This document shows, piece after piece, positions 34,882-45,948 of a DNA stretch of 64,000 nt (position 1 is the stretch's first letter; the number at the start of each line of letters is the position of its first letter). The translations under genes and the position numbers were made by a program. The stretch is taken from assembly GCA_023375785.1 (NCBI GenBank), contig SZWC01000039.1, positions 125,098-189,097 of the forward strand, given 5' to 3'. The notes beneath the pieces are model-generated. The model was not told where the DNA came from. It was given only the letters and a program-made list of their open reading frames with translations, and made no database searches. The stretch comes from Penium margaritaceum (taxonomy: Eukaryota > Streptophyta > Zygnematophyceae > Desmidiales > Peniaceae).

Positions 34882-35892
34882 TGTTGGAACTAGAGGAGAG
34901 AGGGAGCCTTGGAGCAGCGAGCATGTGTGATTGGAAGGGCATGACTTGTGCTAAAGAATGGTTGTTTAATCACTCAAAATGATGGGGTACATATAGAGCT
35001 AGAGCTTGGGCAAGTCAGCCCTCTCACAAGCCACACCACTTAGCCATGGAGGCTAAGGCTCACACACTAGAGTCCATAATCTCACACAAGGGAGGGAATC
35101 AGCCTAGCAATCAGGCTGACCACTCACACACGACCTAGAGAGCTTGAGAATACTCTCATGGTACNGAGGAGAGAGGGAGCCTTGGAGCAGCGAGCATGTG
35201 TGATTGGAAGGGCATGACTTGTGCTAAAGAATGGTTGTTTAATCACTCAAAATGATGGGGTACATATAGAGCTAGAGCTTGGGCAAGTCAGCCCTCTCAC
35301 AAGCCACACCACTTAGCCATGGAGGCTAAGGCTCACACACTAGAGTCCATAATCTCACACAAGGGAGGGAATCAGCCTAGCAATCAGGCTGACCACTCAC
35401 ACACGACCTAGAGAGCTTGAGAATACTCTCATGGTACACTTCTACTGGTCACATAACCCACAAACCCATGGAGAATCGCCATGTGTCCATGGCTAGCACA
35501 CAAGGATCTCACCTCACCTAAAAGGTATGGAGAGGTACCTTTATTCTAGTCAGTACACTCTGACAAGACAGTCCTAAGACCAAGGACCTTTTTGGATATT
35601 TCTCCCATCAGGTCTTGACCCTGGACTTCTTGCCTTTTTCTTTTCTGAGGCTAAGGCATGGAGCCATCACCCATGCCCATCAAGACATCGACGGTCCATG
35701 ACCCTTGAAACTTTGAAAATTCATATCTCCCAATCCGATTGTTGGATCGGTCTCAAAATTTGACCATAGACATTTTGCCACCTGATCTTTCCAATGGTGA
35801 AGTCTGATTGACAAGCGGAGCAGGCATCTGGTACTTTCCTGGAACTTGCTCCTATGGACCTGAAACTGAGCCGAATGGCTCCTTTCCCAACA
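34882..35892 (-). mobile_element. S2: solo family-1 LTR (minus orientation) in the H1 RT, with an N join
   Basis: TGTTGGAACTAGAGG to CTTTCCCAACA, flanked by ATCTC on both sides. The interval is about 1 kb rather than 730 bp because a stretch of about 270 bp left of the N at 35165 is repeated, apparently identically, right after it. This looks like unmerged contig ends, not biology. Confidence 0.9.
35165..35165. other. Assembly join (single N) with duplicated flank
   Basis: 34894-35164 and 35166-35436 appear identical, which is expected if two overlapping contig ends were placed side by side. Confidence 0.85.
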
Positions 35893-35897
35893 ATCTC
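35893..35897. repeat. Target-site duplication ATCTC, right copy (S2)
   Basis: Pairs with 34877-34881. Confidence 0.9.
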
Positions 35898-36880
35898 TGG
35901 CAGCGTGATCATGAGGTGCTCATCATCATCCTCTATGTCGATGACATGGTCCTTCTTTCCAAGAGCATGTCTATACTACAGGAATTCAAGGACGCCATGC
36001 AGGAATGCTTCTAGATGTCTGATCACGGGGAGGCATCATATTTCCTTGGTATCGAGATCACGCGTGACCGTAAATCATGCTCTCTCTCTTACTATAGCAG
36101 AGCTGTTACATCAAGGATGTCTTAGAGTGGTTCGGCATAGAAGAGGCAAAATCCATTGTCACACTGCTGGAGACGCAGTAGTACCTCATGAGCTTCAATG
36201 GAGAAGCGGATGCAGCTGAGCGGCAGTGTTACAAGAGTGCCATCGGCTATCTCATGTACGTAATGGTGGCAACCAGGCCGGACCTCGCACAAGTTGTGAG
36301 CGCTTTGAGCTAGCTCATGGCAAACCATGGACCTGAGCACCAAAAGGCAGTGAAGCGGATCTTTCGCTATCTTGCTACAACCATCAACATTGGCATCATC
36401 TACAACGACAATGATAACATTATCATTGGCTGTTCAGATATAGATTCGACATGAAAACGTGAGGATTGCAAATTCATCTCTAGACATGTGTTCCTCATGT
36501 GTGGTAGGGCCATCAGCTGGTGTACCAAGCGGCAGGTGGTCGTGGCTACCTTCAGCACATAAGCTAAGTACGTTTCTATAAGCTTAAAAGCCAAGGAAGC
36601 AGTTTGGGTTCAGGGTCTCATGACAGAGATGAGTGGGAGTGTAGCAGTCCTGTTCTTATATGCGTCGACAACCAGACCACCATCGTACTCGCCAAGAATC
36701 CTAAGCACCATGTACGTACCAAGCACATTAACATCGCATATCTCTTTATCAGGCACACGGTGCAGGAGGATGCTATCAAGCTATAGTGTACTCCAACCAG
36801 CAAGCAGGTTGCCAATTTCTATACCAAGCCAATGATCCATGAGAAGCAACAATTTCACATGAAGGCATGTTGACTCAGCC
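35898..36880 (+). pseudogene. H1 reverse transcriptase (rest) and RNase H
   Basis: WQRDHEVLIIILYVDDM, with the YVDD catalytic box at about 35932-35943, then LQEFKDAMQECF. RNase H blocks: HVFLM near 36488, VRTKHINIAYLFIRHTVQE near 36712-36770 and the TSKQVA tail near 36795. Many lesions. Confidence 0.86.
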
Positions 36881-36907
36881 CATAATGACTGTGAAAAAGC
36901 TGGAGAT

Positions 36908-37026
36908 TATTGGAAAAGGAGCCATTGCGCTCTGTTTCAGGTCCAGAGGACCAAGTTCCAAGAAACTACCAGATGTTTGCTTTGATCGTCCATCCGACGT
37001 CACCATTAGAGAGATCTGGTGGCAAA
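36908..37026 (+). repeat. H1 3' LTR, first ~120 bp only
   Basis: TATTGGAAAAGGAGCC after GAAAAAGCTGGAGAT, matching the first 119 bp of family-1 LTRs up to GGTGGCAAA, then changing to minus-strand I1 sequence. Confidence 0.88.
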
Positions 37027-37941
37027 CATCAATTAATCCTAAGCGTTCGACCTCGCCTTGCTCTTTTTGAGATTGCCATCCGCGCCCCTCTTCTTCTAGA
37101 ATACCCTCTTACACTTGATTACCTTGCGTCGAGGTGGATGCTCAGTCAGCTCCCATGTGCCAATGTCAAGCTGCGATTGTATCTCCTGTTGCACAGTTTG
37201 TAGCCCACTTTCTACATGTGTTGTATCCATGGCCTCCTTGTATGACGTCGGCTAATCAGAGTCTGCTACAACTGCGACTTTCATCTCGTCTGGTTTTTGG
37301 AGCATCCATAAATCCCCGCGTTCACATGGCTTGTAGCGCACCCTAACAGGGTACCTTCGAGCGGGTGGTACAGCGTTAGTAGGCAGCTAGCGCGTTGTTG
37401 CCGTCACAACTACTCCTGCTCATGGTGGTACATCTTCTTCCTCTCCTATTTCCGATGAGGCCACTGTATCTGTAGCAAAACATGGGAGAATAGAGTGGTT
37501 CTCCCACTCTCACAATAGAGGAAGGGTCAGGAGAGCCAGGGTCAGGGAGAATATCTGCTCCTAGTGCTTTCTCTCCTTGTGGCTCTACCGCCTTGTAGCA
37601 GATGATATTTGTGCTGATGACGTTGCTTCCGTTGAAAACTACATCACTCGAGATGATGACATTGTTAGTATCCCTCTTGTACAGACGATACACCTTACTT
37701 GCAATGTCATAGACGATCATGAACATCTGTGTGCTCTTCACGTCCCTTTTCTGCCCTTTTTCCTTGGGCATGTGCATGTGTACAAAGCTACCAAATGCGC
37801 AAAGATGACCCACTCTTGGCTTCTTGCCGAATCACGCATCGTACGGTGTCATCTATTCCAAGGCCATGGTTGGACAGGGATTCTTGATCTATACCACAGT
37901 GCTCACTACTTCAACCTACAAGTGATAAGTGAGCCAAGTCA
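37027..37941 (-). pseudogene. I1 RT start, linker and integrase C-terminal part
   Basis: On the minus strand: an RT N-terminal block near 37045-37240, then the linker, then YKRDTNNVIISSDVVFNGSNVIS near 37610-37685 and GHLCAFGSFVHMHMPKEK near 37755-37810. The first ~10 bp after the H1 junction are of uncertain origin. Confidence 0.82.
37937..37941. repeat. Probable target-site duplication AGTCA, left copy (S3)
   Basis: Four of five bases match AGTCG at 38955-38959. The integrase coding of I1 continues across the pair (SMLHAT before, LTYHL after). Confidence 0.7.
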
Positions 37942-38954
37942 TGTTGGAGTTGGAGGAGAGAGGGAGCCTTCGAGGAGCAAGCATGTATGACTAGAAGGGC
38001 ATCACTTATGCTGAAGAATGTTGGGAAAGGAGCAATCCAGTTCAGTTTCAAGTCCACACGAGCATGTTCTGGGAAAGTACCTGATGCCTACTCTAATCGT
38101 CGATCCGACTTCACCATTTGAAAGATCAGGTGGTAAAACGTCTGCGGTTCAAGTTTGAGGCAGATCCAACATTCCGATTGGGAGATATGAATTTTTGAAG
38201 TATTTGGGGTCATCCACCGCCGATATCCGCGTGACCATGGGCGATGGCTCCATGTCCTATCCTGAGAAAAGAAAAAGTCAAGAGATCCAGGGTCAAGACC
38301 TGATGGGAGAAATATCCAAAAAGGTCCTAGATTCTTGGATTACCTTGTCAGAGTCTGCTGACTAGGAAAAAGGTACCTCTCCTTACTTTTTAGGTGAGGT
38401 GAGATCCTTGTGTGCTAGCCATGGACACATGGCGATTCTCCATGGGACTGTGGGTTATGTGACCACTAGGAGTGTGCCATGAGTGCATTCTCTAGCTCTC
38501 ATGGCACAGTCCTAGTGGTCACATAACCCTCAATCCCATGGAGAATCGGCATGTGTCCATGAGTAGCACACAACGATCTCACCTAACCCAAAAAGCAAGG
38601 AGAGGTACCTTTTTCCTAGTCAGTACACTCTGACAAAACAATCCAAGAATCTAGGAGCTTTTTGGATATTTCTTCCATCAGGTCCTTACCCTGGACCTCT
38701 TGCCTTTATCTTTTCTTAGGCTCAGGCATGGAGCCATCGCCCATGGTCTTTCGGATATCAGTGGTCGATGACCCAAAAAACATAAAAAATTCATCTCTCA
38801 ACCTGACTGTTGGATCGGTCTCAAACTTCGACTGTAGACCTTTTGCCACCTGATCTTTCCAATGATGAAGTCGTATTATCAATCGTAGCAGGCATCTGGT
38901 AGTTTCCTTGTTCTTGTGGACCTGAAACTAAGCTGCATGGCTCCTTTTTGAACA
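37942..38954. mobile_element. S3: fold-back family-1 LTR insertion
   Basis: Three LTR segments in a row: 37942-38018 is the start of a minus-oriented LTR, 38019-~38497 is the first ~480 bp of a plus-oriented LTR (TGTTGGGAAAGG), and ~38498-38954 is the other end of a minus-oriented LTR (to TTGAACA). The last two are near reverse complements, giving a palindrome of about 460 bp per arm with its centre near 38495-38500. A 4/5 TSD brackets the whole, so it behaves as one altered solo LTR or as one LTR inside another. Confidence 0.82.
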
Positions 38955-39040
38955 AGTCGCGTGCAGCATGGAGCGCGCTGACACAAAGATGGTGTATTTG
39001 GCACGTTGTGCTACGTCGTTCTGCTCCGACGAGTATGGCA
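38955..39040 (-). pseudogene. I1 integrase fragment between S3 and J1
   Basis: On the minus strand: [22 protein letters not shown], the integrase segment around the catalytic Glu (family [20 protein letters not shown]). It joins 37941 on one side and 45944 on the other. Confidence 0.85.
39036..39040. repeat. Target-site duplication TGGCA, left copy (J1)
   Basis: Perfect match to 45944-45948. Confidence 0.93.
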
Positions 39041-40115
39041 TGTTGGAACTTGAGGAGAGAGGGAGCCTTGGAGCAGCGAGCATGTGTGACTGGAAGGGCA
39101 TCACTTGTGCTAAAGAATCGTTCTCCAATCACTCAAAATGATGGAGTACATATAGAGCTAGAGCTTGGGCAAGTCAGCCCTCTTACAAGCCATACCACTT
39201 AGCCATGGAGGCTAAGGCTCACACACTAGAGCCCATAATCTCACACAAGGGAGGAAATAAGCCTAGCAATCAGGCTGACCACTCACACACGACCTAGAGA
39301 GCTAGAGAATGCTCTCATGGCACCCTCCTAGTGGTCACATAACCCACAAACCCATGGAGAATCGCCATGTGTCCATGGCTAGCACACAAGGATCTCACCT
39401 CACCTAAAAAGTAAGGAGAGGTACCTTTATCCTAGTCAGCACACTCTGACAAGGCAATCCTAAGACCAAGGACCNNNNNNNNNGTACATATAGAGCTAGA
39501 GCTTGGGCAAGTCAGCCCTCTCACAAGCCACACCACTTAGCCATGGAGGCTAAGGCTCACACACTAGAGCCCATAATCTCACACAAGGGAGGAAATAAGC
39601 CTAGCAATCAGGCTGACCACTCACACACGACCTAGAGAGCTAGAGAATGCTCTCATGGCACCCTCCTAGTGGTCACATAACCCACAAACCCATGGAGAAT
39701 CGCCATGTGTCCATGGCTAGCACACAAGGATCTCACCTCACCTAAAAAGTAAGGAGAGGTACCTTTATTCTAGTCAACACACTCTGACAAGGCAATCCTA
39801 AGACCAAGGACCTTTTTGGATGTTTCTCCCATCAAGTCTTGACCCTGGATCTCTTGCCTTTTTCTTTTCTCAGGCTAAGGCATGGAGCCATCACCTGTGC
39901 CCACCCAGACATGGACGGTCCATGACCCCCGAAACTTCAATATTCATATCTCCCAATCCGACTGTTGGATCGGCCTCAAACTTGGACCCTAGACATTTTG
40001 CCACCTGATCTTTCCAACAGCGAAGTCATATTGGCAATCAGAGCAGGAATCTGGTACTTTCCTGGAACTTGCTCTTGTGGACCTGAAACTGAGCTAGATG
40101 GCTCCTTTCCCAACA
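39041..40115 (-). repeat. J1 3' LTR (family 1), with an N-run and duplicated flank
   Basis: TGTTGGAACTTGAGG to CTTTCCCAACA. The real LTR is probably about 735 bp: 39146-39474 recurs almost exactly from 39484 after the N-run. Confidence 0.85.
39475..39483. other. Assembly gap (9 N) with duplicated flank
   Basis: The sequence starting GTACATATAGAGCTAG at 39146 starts again at 39484, with only a few differences over more than 300 bp. Confidence 0.85.
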
Positions 40116-41615
40116 ATCTCCCACTTTACCGCAGTCAGAGTGGGCTGAGTACACATGCCTTCATGCAGAACTGCTGCCTCTCACGGGTCACTGGCTTGGT
40201 GCAGAAATCAGCGACCTGCTTGCTGGTTGGAGTAAACTCCAGCTTGATAGCACCCTCCGGCACCATGTGCCTGATGAAATGATATGCGATATCAATGTGC
40301 TTGGTGCGTGCATGGTGCTCAGGATTCTTCGCGAGTGCGATTGCGCTATGGTTGTCGACGTGCACAGGAATTGGAATTGCTGCACTCCCACTCATCTCTG
40401 CCATGAGATGTTGGAGCCAAATTGCTTCCTTGGCTCCAAAGCTGAGAGATACGTACTCAGCTTCTGTGCTCGAGGTCGCCACGACCACCTGCCGCTTGTT
40501 GCACCAGCTGATGGCTTCACCATTCATGAGGAACACATGTCCAGAGATGGACTTGCGGTCCTCAGGATTTGAAGCCCAATCTACGTCTGTGTAGCCGATG
40601 ATGCTGTTGTCATTGCCGTTGTAGGTGATGCCGATGCTGATGGTTCAAGCAAGGTAGCGGAAGATCCGCTTCACTGCCTGTGCGAGGTCCGGCCTGGTTG
40701 GCACCATCAGGTACATGAGACAGCCGACGGCGCTCTGGTACTTCTGCCGCTCAGCTGCATTTGCTTCTCCATTGAAGCTCACGAGGTACTGCTGTGTCTC
40801 CAGCGGCATGCCGATGGGTTTTGCCTTAGCCATGCCAAACCGCTGTAAAACATCCTTAAAGAAGCGGCTCTCCTGCAGGGAGAGAGAGCGTCACTTGCGG
40901 TCATGCGTGATCTCGATACCGAGGAAGTATGATGCCTCCCCGAGATCACACATCTGGAAGCGCTCCTGCATGGCTTCCTTGAACTCCTGTAGTGCAGACA
41001 TGCTGTTGGAAAGGAGGAGCATGTCATCCACATAGACAATGATGATGAGGATCTCATTGTCATGCTGCCAGCGATACACGCTGTAGTCACACTCGCTGCG
41101 CTCAAACCCCATGCACTGTTACACCGCATCCAACTTCCGGTTCCAAGCACACGACGCTTGCTTGAGGCCGTACAGCAACTTCATCAGCTTGCAGACCAGG
41201 TGCTCCTGGCCATCCATGACGAACCCCTCCGGCTGCTCCATGTAGATCTCCTCCTCCAAGTAACCATTCAAGAATGCCGTCTTGACATCCATCTGGTGAA
41301 CTTTGAAGTCCTCAGCTGCTGCATAAGAGAGGAGCGTGTGAACAGAGGCAAACTTTGCAACAGGGACAAAAGTTTTGGTGTAGTCGATGCCTCCTGCTGC
41401 GAGTAGCCCTTGGCGACCAGCCTCGGCTTGTACTTTTTCAGATTACCATCTGCTCCCTGCTTCTTCTTGAAGACCCACTTGCACTTGACCACCTTACGTC
41501 CAGGTGGACGCTCTGTCAGCTCCCACGTGCCGTTGTCCAGTTGCGACTGTATCTCTTGTTGCACGGCTTGCGCCCAATCTGCTGCATCCGGTGCATCCAT
41601 GGCCTCCTTGTATGA
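40116..41615 (-). pseudogene. J1 reverse transcriptase and RNase H
   Basis: On the minus strand: RPPGRKVVKCKWVFKKK near 41460-41515, YVDDM with the catalytic YVDD near 41020-41040, the MGFERSECDYSVYRW block near 41065-41110, and RNase H with SISGHVFLMNGEAISW near 40495-40550, ARTKHIDIAYHFIRHMV near 40260-40310 and ADFCTKPV near 40190-40215. Better preserved than in other copies, but not whole. Confidence 0.9.
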
Positions 41616-43600
41616 CGTTGGCTCATCTCAATATGCTGCAACTTCGACGTTCATCTGTTCTGGTTTCTGCAACATCCAGAAATGGCCGCGCTCACCAGGC
41701 TTCTAACGCACCCTAAGAGGGTACCTGCGACCTGGTGCTGGAGCATTACCGGGCGACTGGCGCGGTGCTGCTGGCACAACTGCTACTGCTGGTGGTGCTA
41801 CATCTCCCTCCTCTCCTTCTGCCGATGAGGCTGTTGTATCTGCAACATCAGACATGGGAGAGTAGAGTGACTCTCCCACTGTCACAGTAGAGGAAGGATC
41901 GGGGGAAACTAGGTAAGGAAGAATTTCTGCTCCCACTATCTCGTCAGCTGCTGGTTCTGTTGCCTCTTCACACACGATGTTGGTGCCAATGACGTTGCTC
42001 TCGTTGAAGACGACATCCCTGGAGATAATGACGTGGCCTGTATCCCTCTTGTAGAGGCGATACGCCTTGCTTGCCACGTCGTAGCCAATTACCAGCATGT
42101 GGGCACTCTTCGCGTCCCACTTTTGCCCCTTCTCCTTTGGCACGTGCGTGTGCGCCAAGCTGCCAAACACGCGAAGATGACATACGCTTGGCTTCTTGTC
42201 AAACCACGCCTCGTACGACGTCATCTGCTCTAGCGCCTCAGTTGGACTGCGGTTCTTGATGTAGACCGCAGTGCTCACGGCTTCAGCCCAGAAGTCGTAG
42301 GTCAGTCGAGCTGCGTCCAGCATGGAGCGCGCCGACTCCACAATGGTACAGTTGGTGCGTTCTACTACACCGTTCTGCTGCGGCGAGTATGGCGCGGTAC
42401 GCTACGCCTTGATGCGAGTTGCTGCGAGGTAGTCCTGGAATTCCTTGCTCAGGTACTCTCCACCGCGGTCGCTGCGCAACGCCTTGATCTTCTTGCCAGA
42501 TTGGTTCTCCACCATGGCCTTGAACTCCTTGAACCTGTCAAAGCACTGGTCCTTGGAGGAAAGGAAGTACACAACAGTGTAACGGCTGAAATCATCAATG
42601 AANTGGAGCGCGCCGACTCCACAATGGTACGGTTGGCGCGTTCTGCTACACCGTTCTGCTGCGGCGAGTATGGCGCGGTACGCTACGCCTTGATGCGAGT
42701 TGCTGCGAGGTAGTCCTGGAATTCCTTGCTCAGGTACTCTCCACCGCGGTCGCTGCGCAACGCCTTGATCTTCTTGCCAGATTGGTTCTCCACCATGGCC
42801 TTGAACTCCTTGAACCTGTCAAAGCACTGGTCCTTGGAGGAAAGGAAGTACACAACAGTGTAACGGCTGAAATCATCAATAAAGGTGAGAAAATACCTAG
42901 AACCTCCAAAGCTCTGGGTCTGCATCGGTCCGCACAAGTCCGTGTGGTCCAGCTCCGACACCTCTTTCGCATGCTCCCCTGCTCCAAAGAACGCCTCGCG
43001 GTATTGCTTCCCCTCCAAACATCCGATGCATAACTGCTGCTCAACGTTAGAGATGGTAGGCAAGTCACGCACCATCTGCTTTGCTTGAAGCTGCTGCAAG
43101 GCGCGCATGCCAATGTGGCCGTAGCGCGCATGCCAGATCTCGCCATCTGTCGCCTGTACCAGTGCTGCAAGACTCTGTTCACGCGGGATCTTGGTCGCCT
43201 CTAGCAGGCGGTACATGTCGCCCTCCTTCACCGTCTTGGCCAACTCGTCTCCTGTTTCCTTGTTGAGGATGTAGCCATAGTCATCATCGAAGACAACGCG
43301 TAGTCTTGTGTTGGTCAGAGGACACTGAGAGAAGGTTGAACGCAGCATGGGGCACATACAGCACGCCATGGAAAACTCCCACTTCAATGCCACGTGGAGT
43401 CTCCAACCACATCTCCACAATCCCAATCCCCTCAGTATACACCACCCGATCATCACCCAAAGCAATTGGCTGAGGAGGAATGGAGAGCAGCTGTGTGAAC
43501 CACTCCTTGTGGTGCATCAGACTCTTGGTACCTCCGAGTCTTTGTACCACGCCAGATCCGCCTTTTCCTTCTGCGACATGTCAGACTTTGCCATGAAGAG
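41616..43600 (-). pseudogene. J1 protease and integrase
   Basis: On the minus strand: the protease region near 43440-43570 (HHKEWFTQLLSIPPQPIALG), pre-integrase WHARYGHIGMRALQQLQ near 43075-43130 with CIGCLEGKQ near 43005-43030, core [19 protein letters not shown] near 42890-42950 with [12 protein letters not shown] near 42720-42765, and the C-terminal SVCHLRVFGSLAHTHVPKEK near 42130-42190. The N join at 42603 lies in the core and duplicates about 280 bp. Confidence 0.88.
42603..42603. other. Assembly join (single N) with duplicated flank
   Basis: About 280 bp before the N (from about 42322) recur after it (42604-~42880) with only a few differences. Confidence 0.85.
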
Positions 43601-43639
43601 GCCGTCGCGCACCTCCTTTGCGACGTTCATGTTGCCAAA

Positions 43640-44565
43640 ATGGCACACGCTAGTCTGGTTCTAATGCTGCTGCTGCTGCCGTGCCGTTGCTGTGACTGCT
43701 GCTGCTGTTGTTGTGGAGATTGCTGCTTTTGCTGCTGCTGCTGCTGCTCCTTCTTGTCCCTCTTAAACTTGAAGCACTCTTTCTTATAGTGCCCCTCTTT
43801 CTGGCAATAGTGGCACTTGCCCTTCTTCTTGCCTCTCTGCTGCTCGGACTGCTGATGCTGCTGGTTGTGTGAGCCCATGGCCATGAAAGGTGCTTCACTG
43901 CTGCTGCTGCCGCCATTGCGCTTTGCTGCATTGCGACGTGGTTCCACCTGCACCAACGTCTCTCTGGCACTCCAACGTCTCTCGCACCGTGTCGTAGCTG
44001 GTTGGGAGTCCCCTCAGCAAGAGGAGAATGAAGCGCATCTCTTCCACAGGATTTCCAGCCGCTCTCAACTGTTTCGCTAGCTCCTTTGCCCTGTCCAGAT
44101 ACGCCTCCATCCCTTCACCACCCTGCATTTTCAGCGCCATCATCTTTTCCTCCAAAAGCATGAGGAATGTAGGATCCTTGCGCTCATACTTCTTGCACAA
44201 CGTGTCCCATCCCTCCTTTCCAATAGCCTTGTCACTTACGTACTGAAGATGCGGGTTGGAGATGGTGTTCACAAGCAACCTGTAGGCCTGCATGTCCTTC
44301 TTCTTCCACTCCTCGTATGTCGCTGGACAGCTGCAGAAGAATCCGCATCAGATGCTCCCTTTTGCGGCGTCTTCCCTGCCACCACATGCGCTGCGGTGAT
44401 GCCTTTTGCCTGTGGAACTGGAGCCGGCTCGTCGCCGCTCACCACCTCCCACAAACCCCTCTCCTCCAAAAGGAGGCGGGTACGGATCTTCCAAAACGTG
44501 AAGTTGGCGCGTCCCTCCAGCCTCTCCAAAGGCTGGGCTACTGTCACAACGCCAGCTGCTGCCAT
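43640..44565 (-). pseudogene. J1 gag
   Basis: On the minus strand from the MAAAGVVTVAQPLERLEGR start at 44565: NFTFWKIRTRLLLEERGL, then AKELAKQLRAAGNPVEE, the zinc knuckle KCHYCQKEGHYKKECFKFKRD near 43765-43830 and the glutamine-rich tract near 43660-43760. Long open stretches, with a few lesions. Confidence 0.88.
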
Positions 44566-45212
44566 TTTGAGCCTTGGTGATGCTCACCGCTGCCCTTGGA
44601 TGGCGGCGCTACCCCTGCTTCTGCTGCTGCTTCTGCCAGAAATCTGTCTGACAGAAAATGGACTGTACGTGCTAACACACTGGGAATTTTGAAAAACTGA
44701 GCCCACCACTAGAAAATTGAGCTCAAAACCTTTCAGATCGACCCATAAAAGAGGGTCATTATCAGGGGATTTCAAAAGACATGCCCTCTTGAAAACAGGG
44801 TATGCTTCTGCTCCTACTCCAACTCAGACCAGCCAGCTTGTAAACGGCGTTTCTCCCAAAAAAATTGATGGAATGCAAATATTTTTGCACCAATGGAATG
44901 CTTAGGAAAAATACTAAAATTCGCATGTGCCACGTTTTAAATTTGACAAAGAAATGAGAGAGTTATGGTCATCACAAGGCGACAGTCTTACTCATAGAGA
45001 AGAGTGTAGCCCTGGCCGATATCGTTTTTAGCATAACTCTTAATCCCACCGTTGGATCTTCGCGATCGTGAGCTCGATGGAAAGCTTGTCTCTTGAACTT
45101 GAAGATCCAGTGGTCGATTGGCAAATCTGGTGAAGGTTTCCGTCCAACCCGTCACTCTCAAAGTGACGGCCTGTGCTGGCTGAAAGTGGCAGAACTTGGC
45201 TCTGATACCTAA
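44566..45212 (-). other. J1 leader and primer-binding site
   Basis: Non-coding leader matching the F1, K1 and L1 leaders. GGCTCTGATACC at about 45198-45209, next to the LTR, is the reverse complement of the primer-binding site core (GGTATCAGAGCC). Confidence 0.88.
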
Positions 45213-45943
45213 TGTTGGAACATGAGAAGAGAGGGAGCCTTGGATCTGCGAGCATGTGTGATTGGAAGGCCATGACTTGTGCTGTAGAATCGTTGTCCAA
45301 TCACTCAAAATGATGGAGTACATATAGAGCTAGAGCTTGGGCAAGTCAGCCCTCTCACAAGCCATACCACTTAGCCATGGAGGCTAAGGCTCACTCACTA
45401 GAGCCCATAATCTCACACAAGGGAGGAAATCAGCCTAGCAATCAGGCTGACCACTCACACACGACCTAGAGAGCTAGAGAATGCTCTCATGGCACACTCC
45501 TAGTGGTCACATAGCCCACAAACCCATGGAGAATCGCCATGTGTCCATGGCTAGCACACAAGGATCTCACCTCACCTGAAAAGTAAGGAGACGTACCTAG
45601 TCAGCACACTCTGACAAGGCAATCCTAAGACCAAGGACCTTTTTGGATATTTCTCCCATCAGATCTTCACCCTGGACCTCTTGCCTTTTTCTTTTCTCAG
45701 GCTAAGGCCTGGAGCCATCACCCATGCCCACCCAGACATTGACGGTCCATGACCCCCAAAACTTTGAAAATTCATATCTCCCAATCCGACCGTTGGATCG
45801 GCCTGAAACTTGGACCATAGACATTTTGCCACTTGATCCTTCCAACGAGGAGGTCGGATCGGCAATCGGAGCAGGTATCTAGTACTTTCCTGGAACTTGC
45901 TCTTGTGGATCTGAAGCTGAGCCAGATGGCTCCTTTCCCAACA
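45213..45943 (-). repeat. J1 5' LTR (family 1)
   Basis: TGTTGGAACATGAGAAG to CTTTCCCAACA, 731 bp. Confidence 0.93.
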
Positions 45944-45948
45944 TGGCA
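45944..45948. repeat. Target-site duplication TGGCA, right copy (J1)
   Basis: Pairs with 39036-39040; the I1 integrase coding continues from here. Confidence 0.93.

Larger units (their letters stand above)
31725..37026 (+). mobile_element. H1: family-1 Ty1/copia element, ends incomplete, carrying solo LTR S2
   Basis: It starts inside gag (FTFWKIYTRLLFDERNL) directly after the G2 LTR, so no 5' LTR or leader is visible. Protease, integrase, RT (split by S2), RNase H and the first ~120 bp of a 3' LTR follow. The right end is a head-to-head join with I1. Many lesions; among the more decayed family-1 copies. Confidence 0.87.
39041..45943 (-). mobile_element. J1: complete-length family-1 Ty1/copia element on the minus strand
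   Basis: It has both LTRs, PBS, leader, gag, protease, integrase, RT and RNase H, and a perfect TGGCA TSD. It holds the longest open pol stretches in the window (for example 212 and 260 residues in integrase/protease) and has relatively few lesions, so it is probably among the youngest insertions. Two N joins (39475-39483, 42603) have duplicated flanks that inflate its length. Confidence 0.93.

Noticed and set aside
34894-35436. Tandem duplication within an LTR as a real structural variant
   Set aside because: An N lies exactly between two apparently identical copies, which fits unmerged contig ends better.
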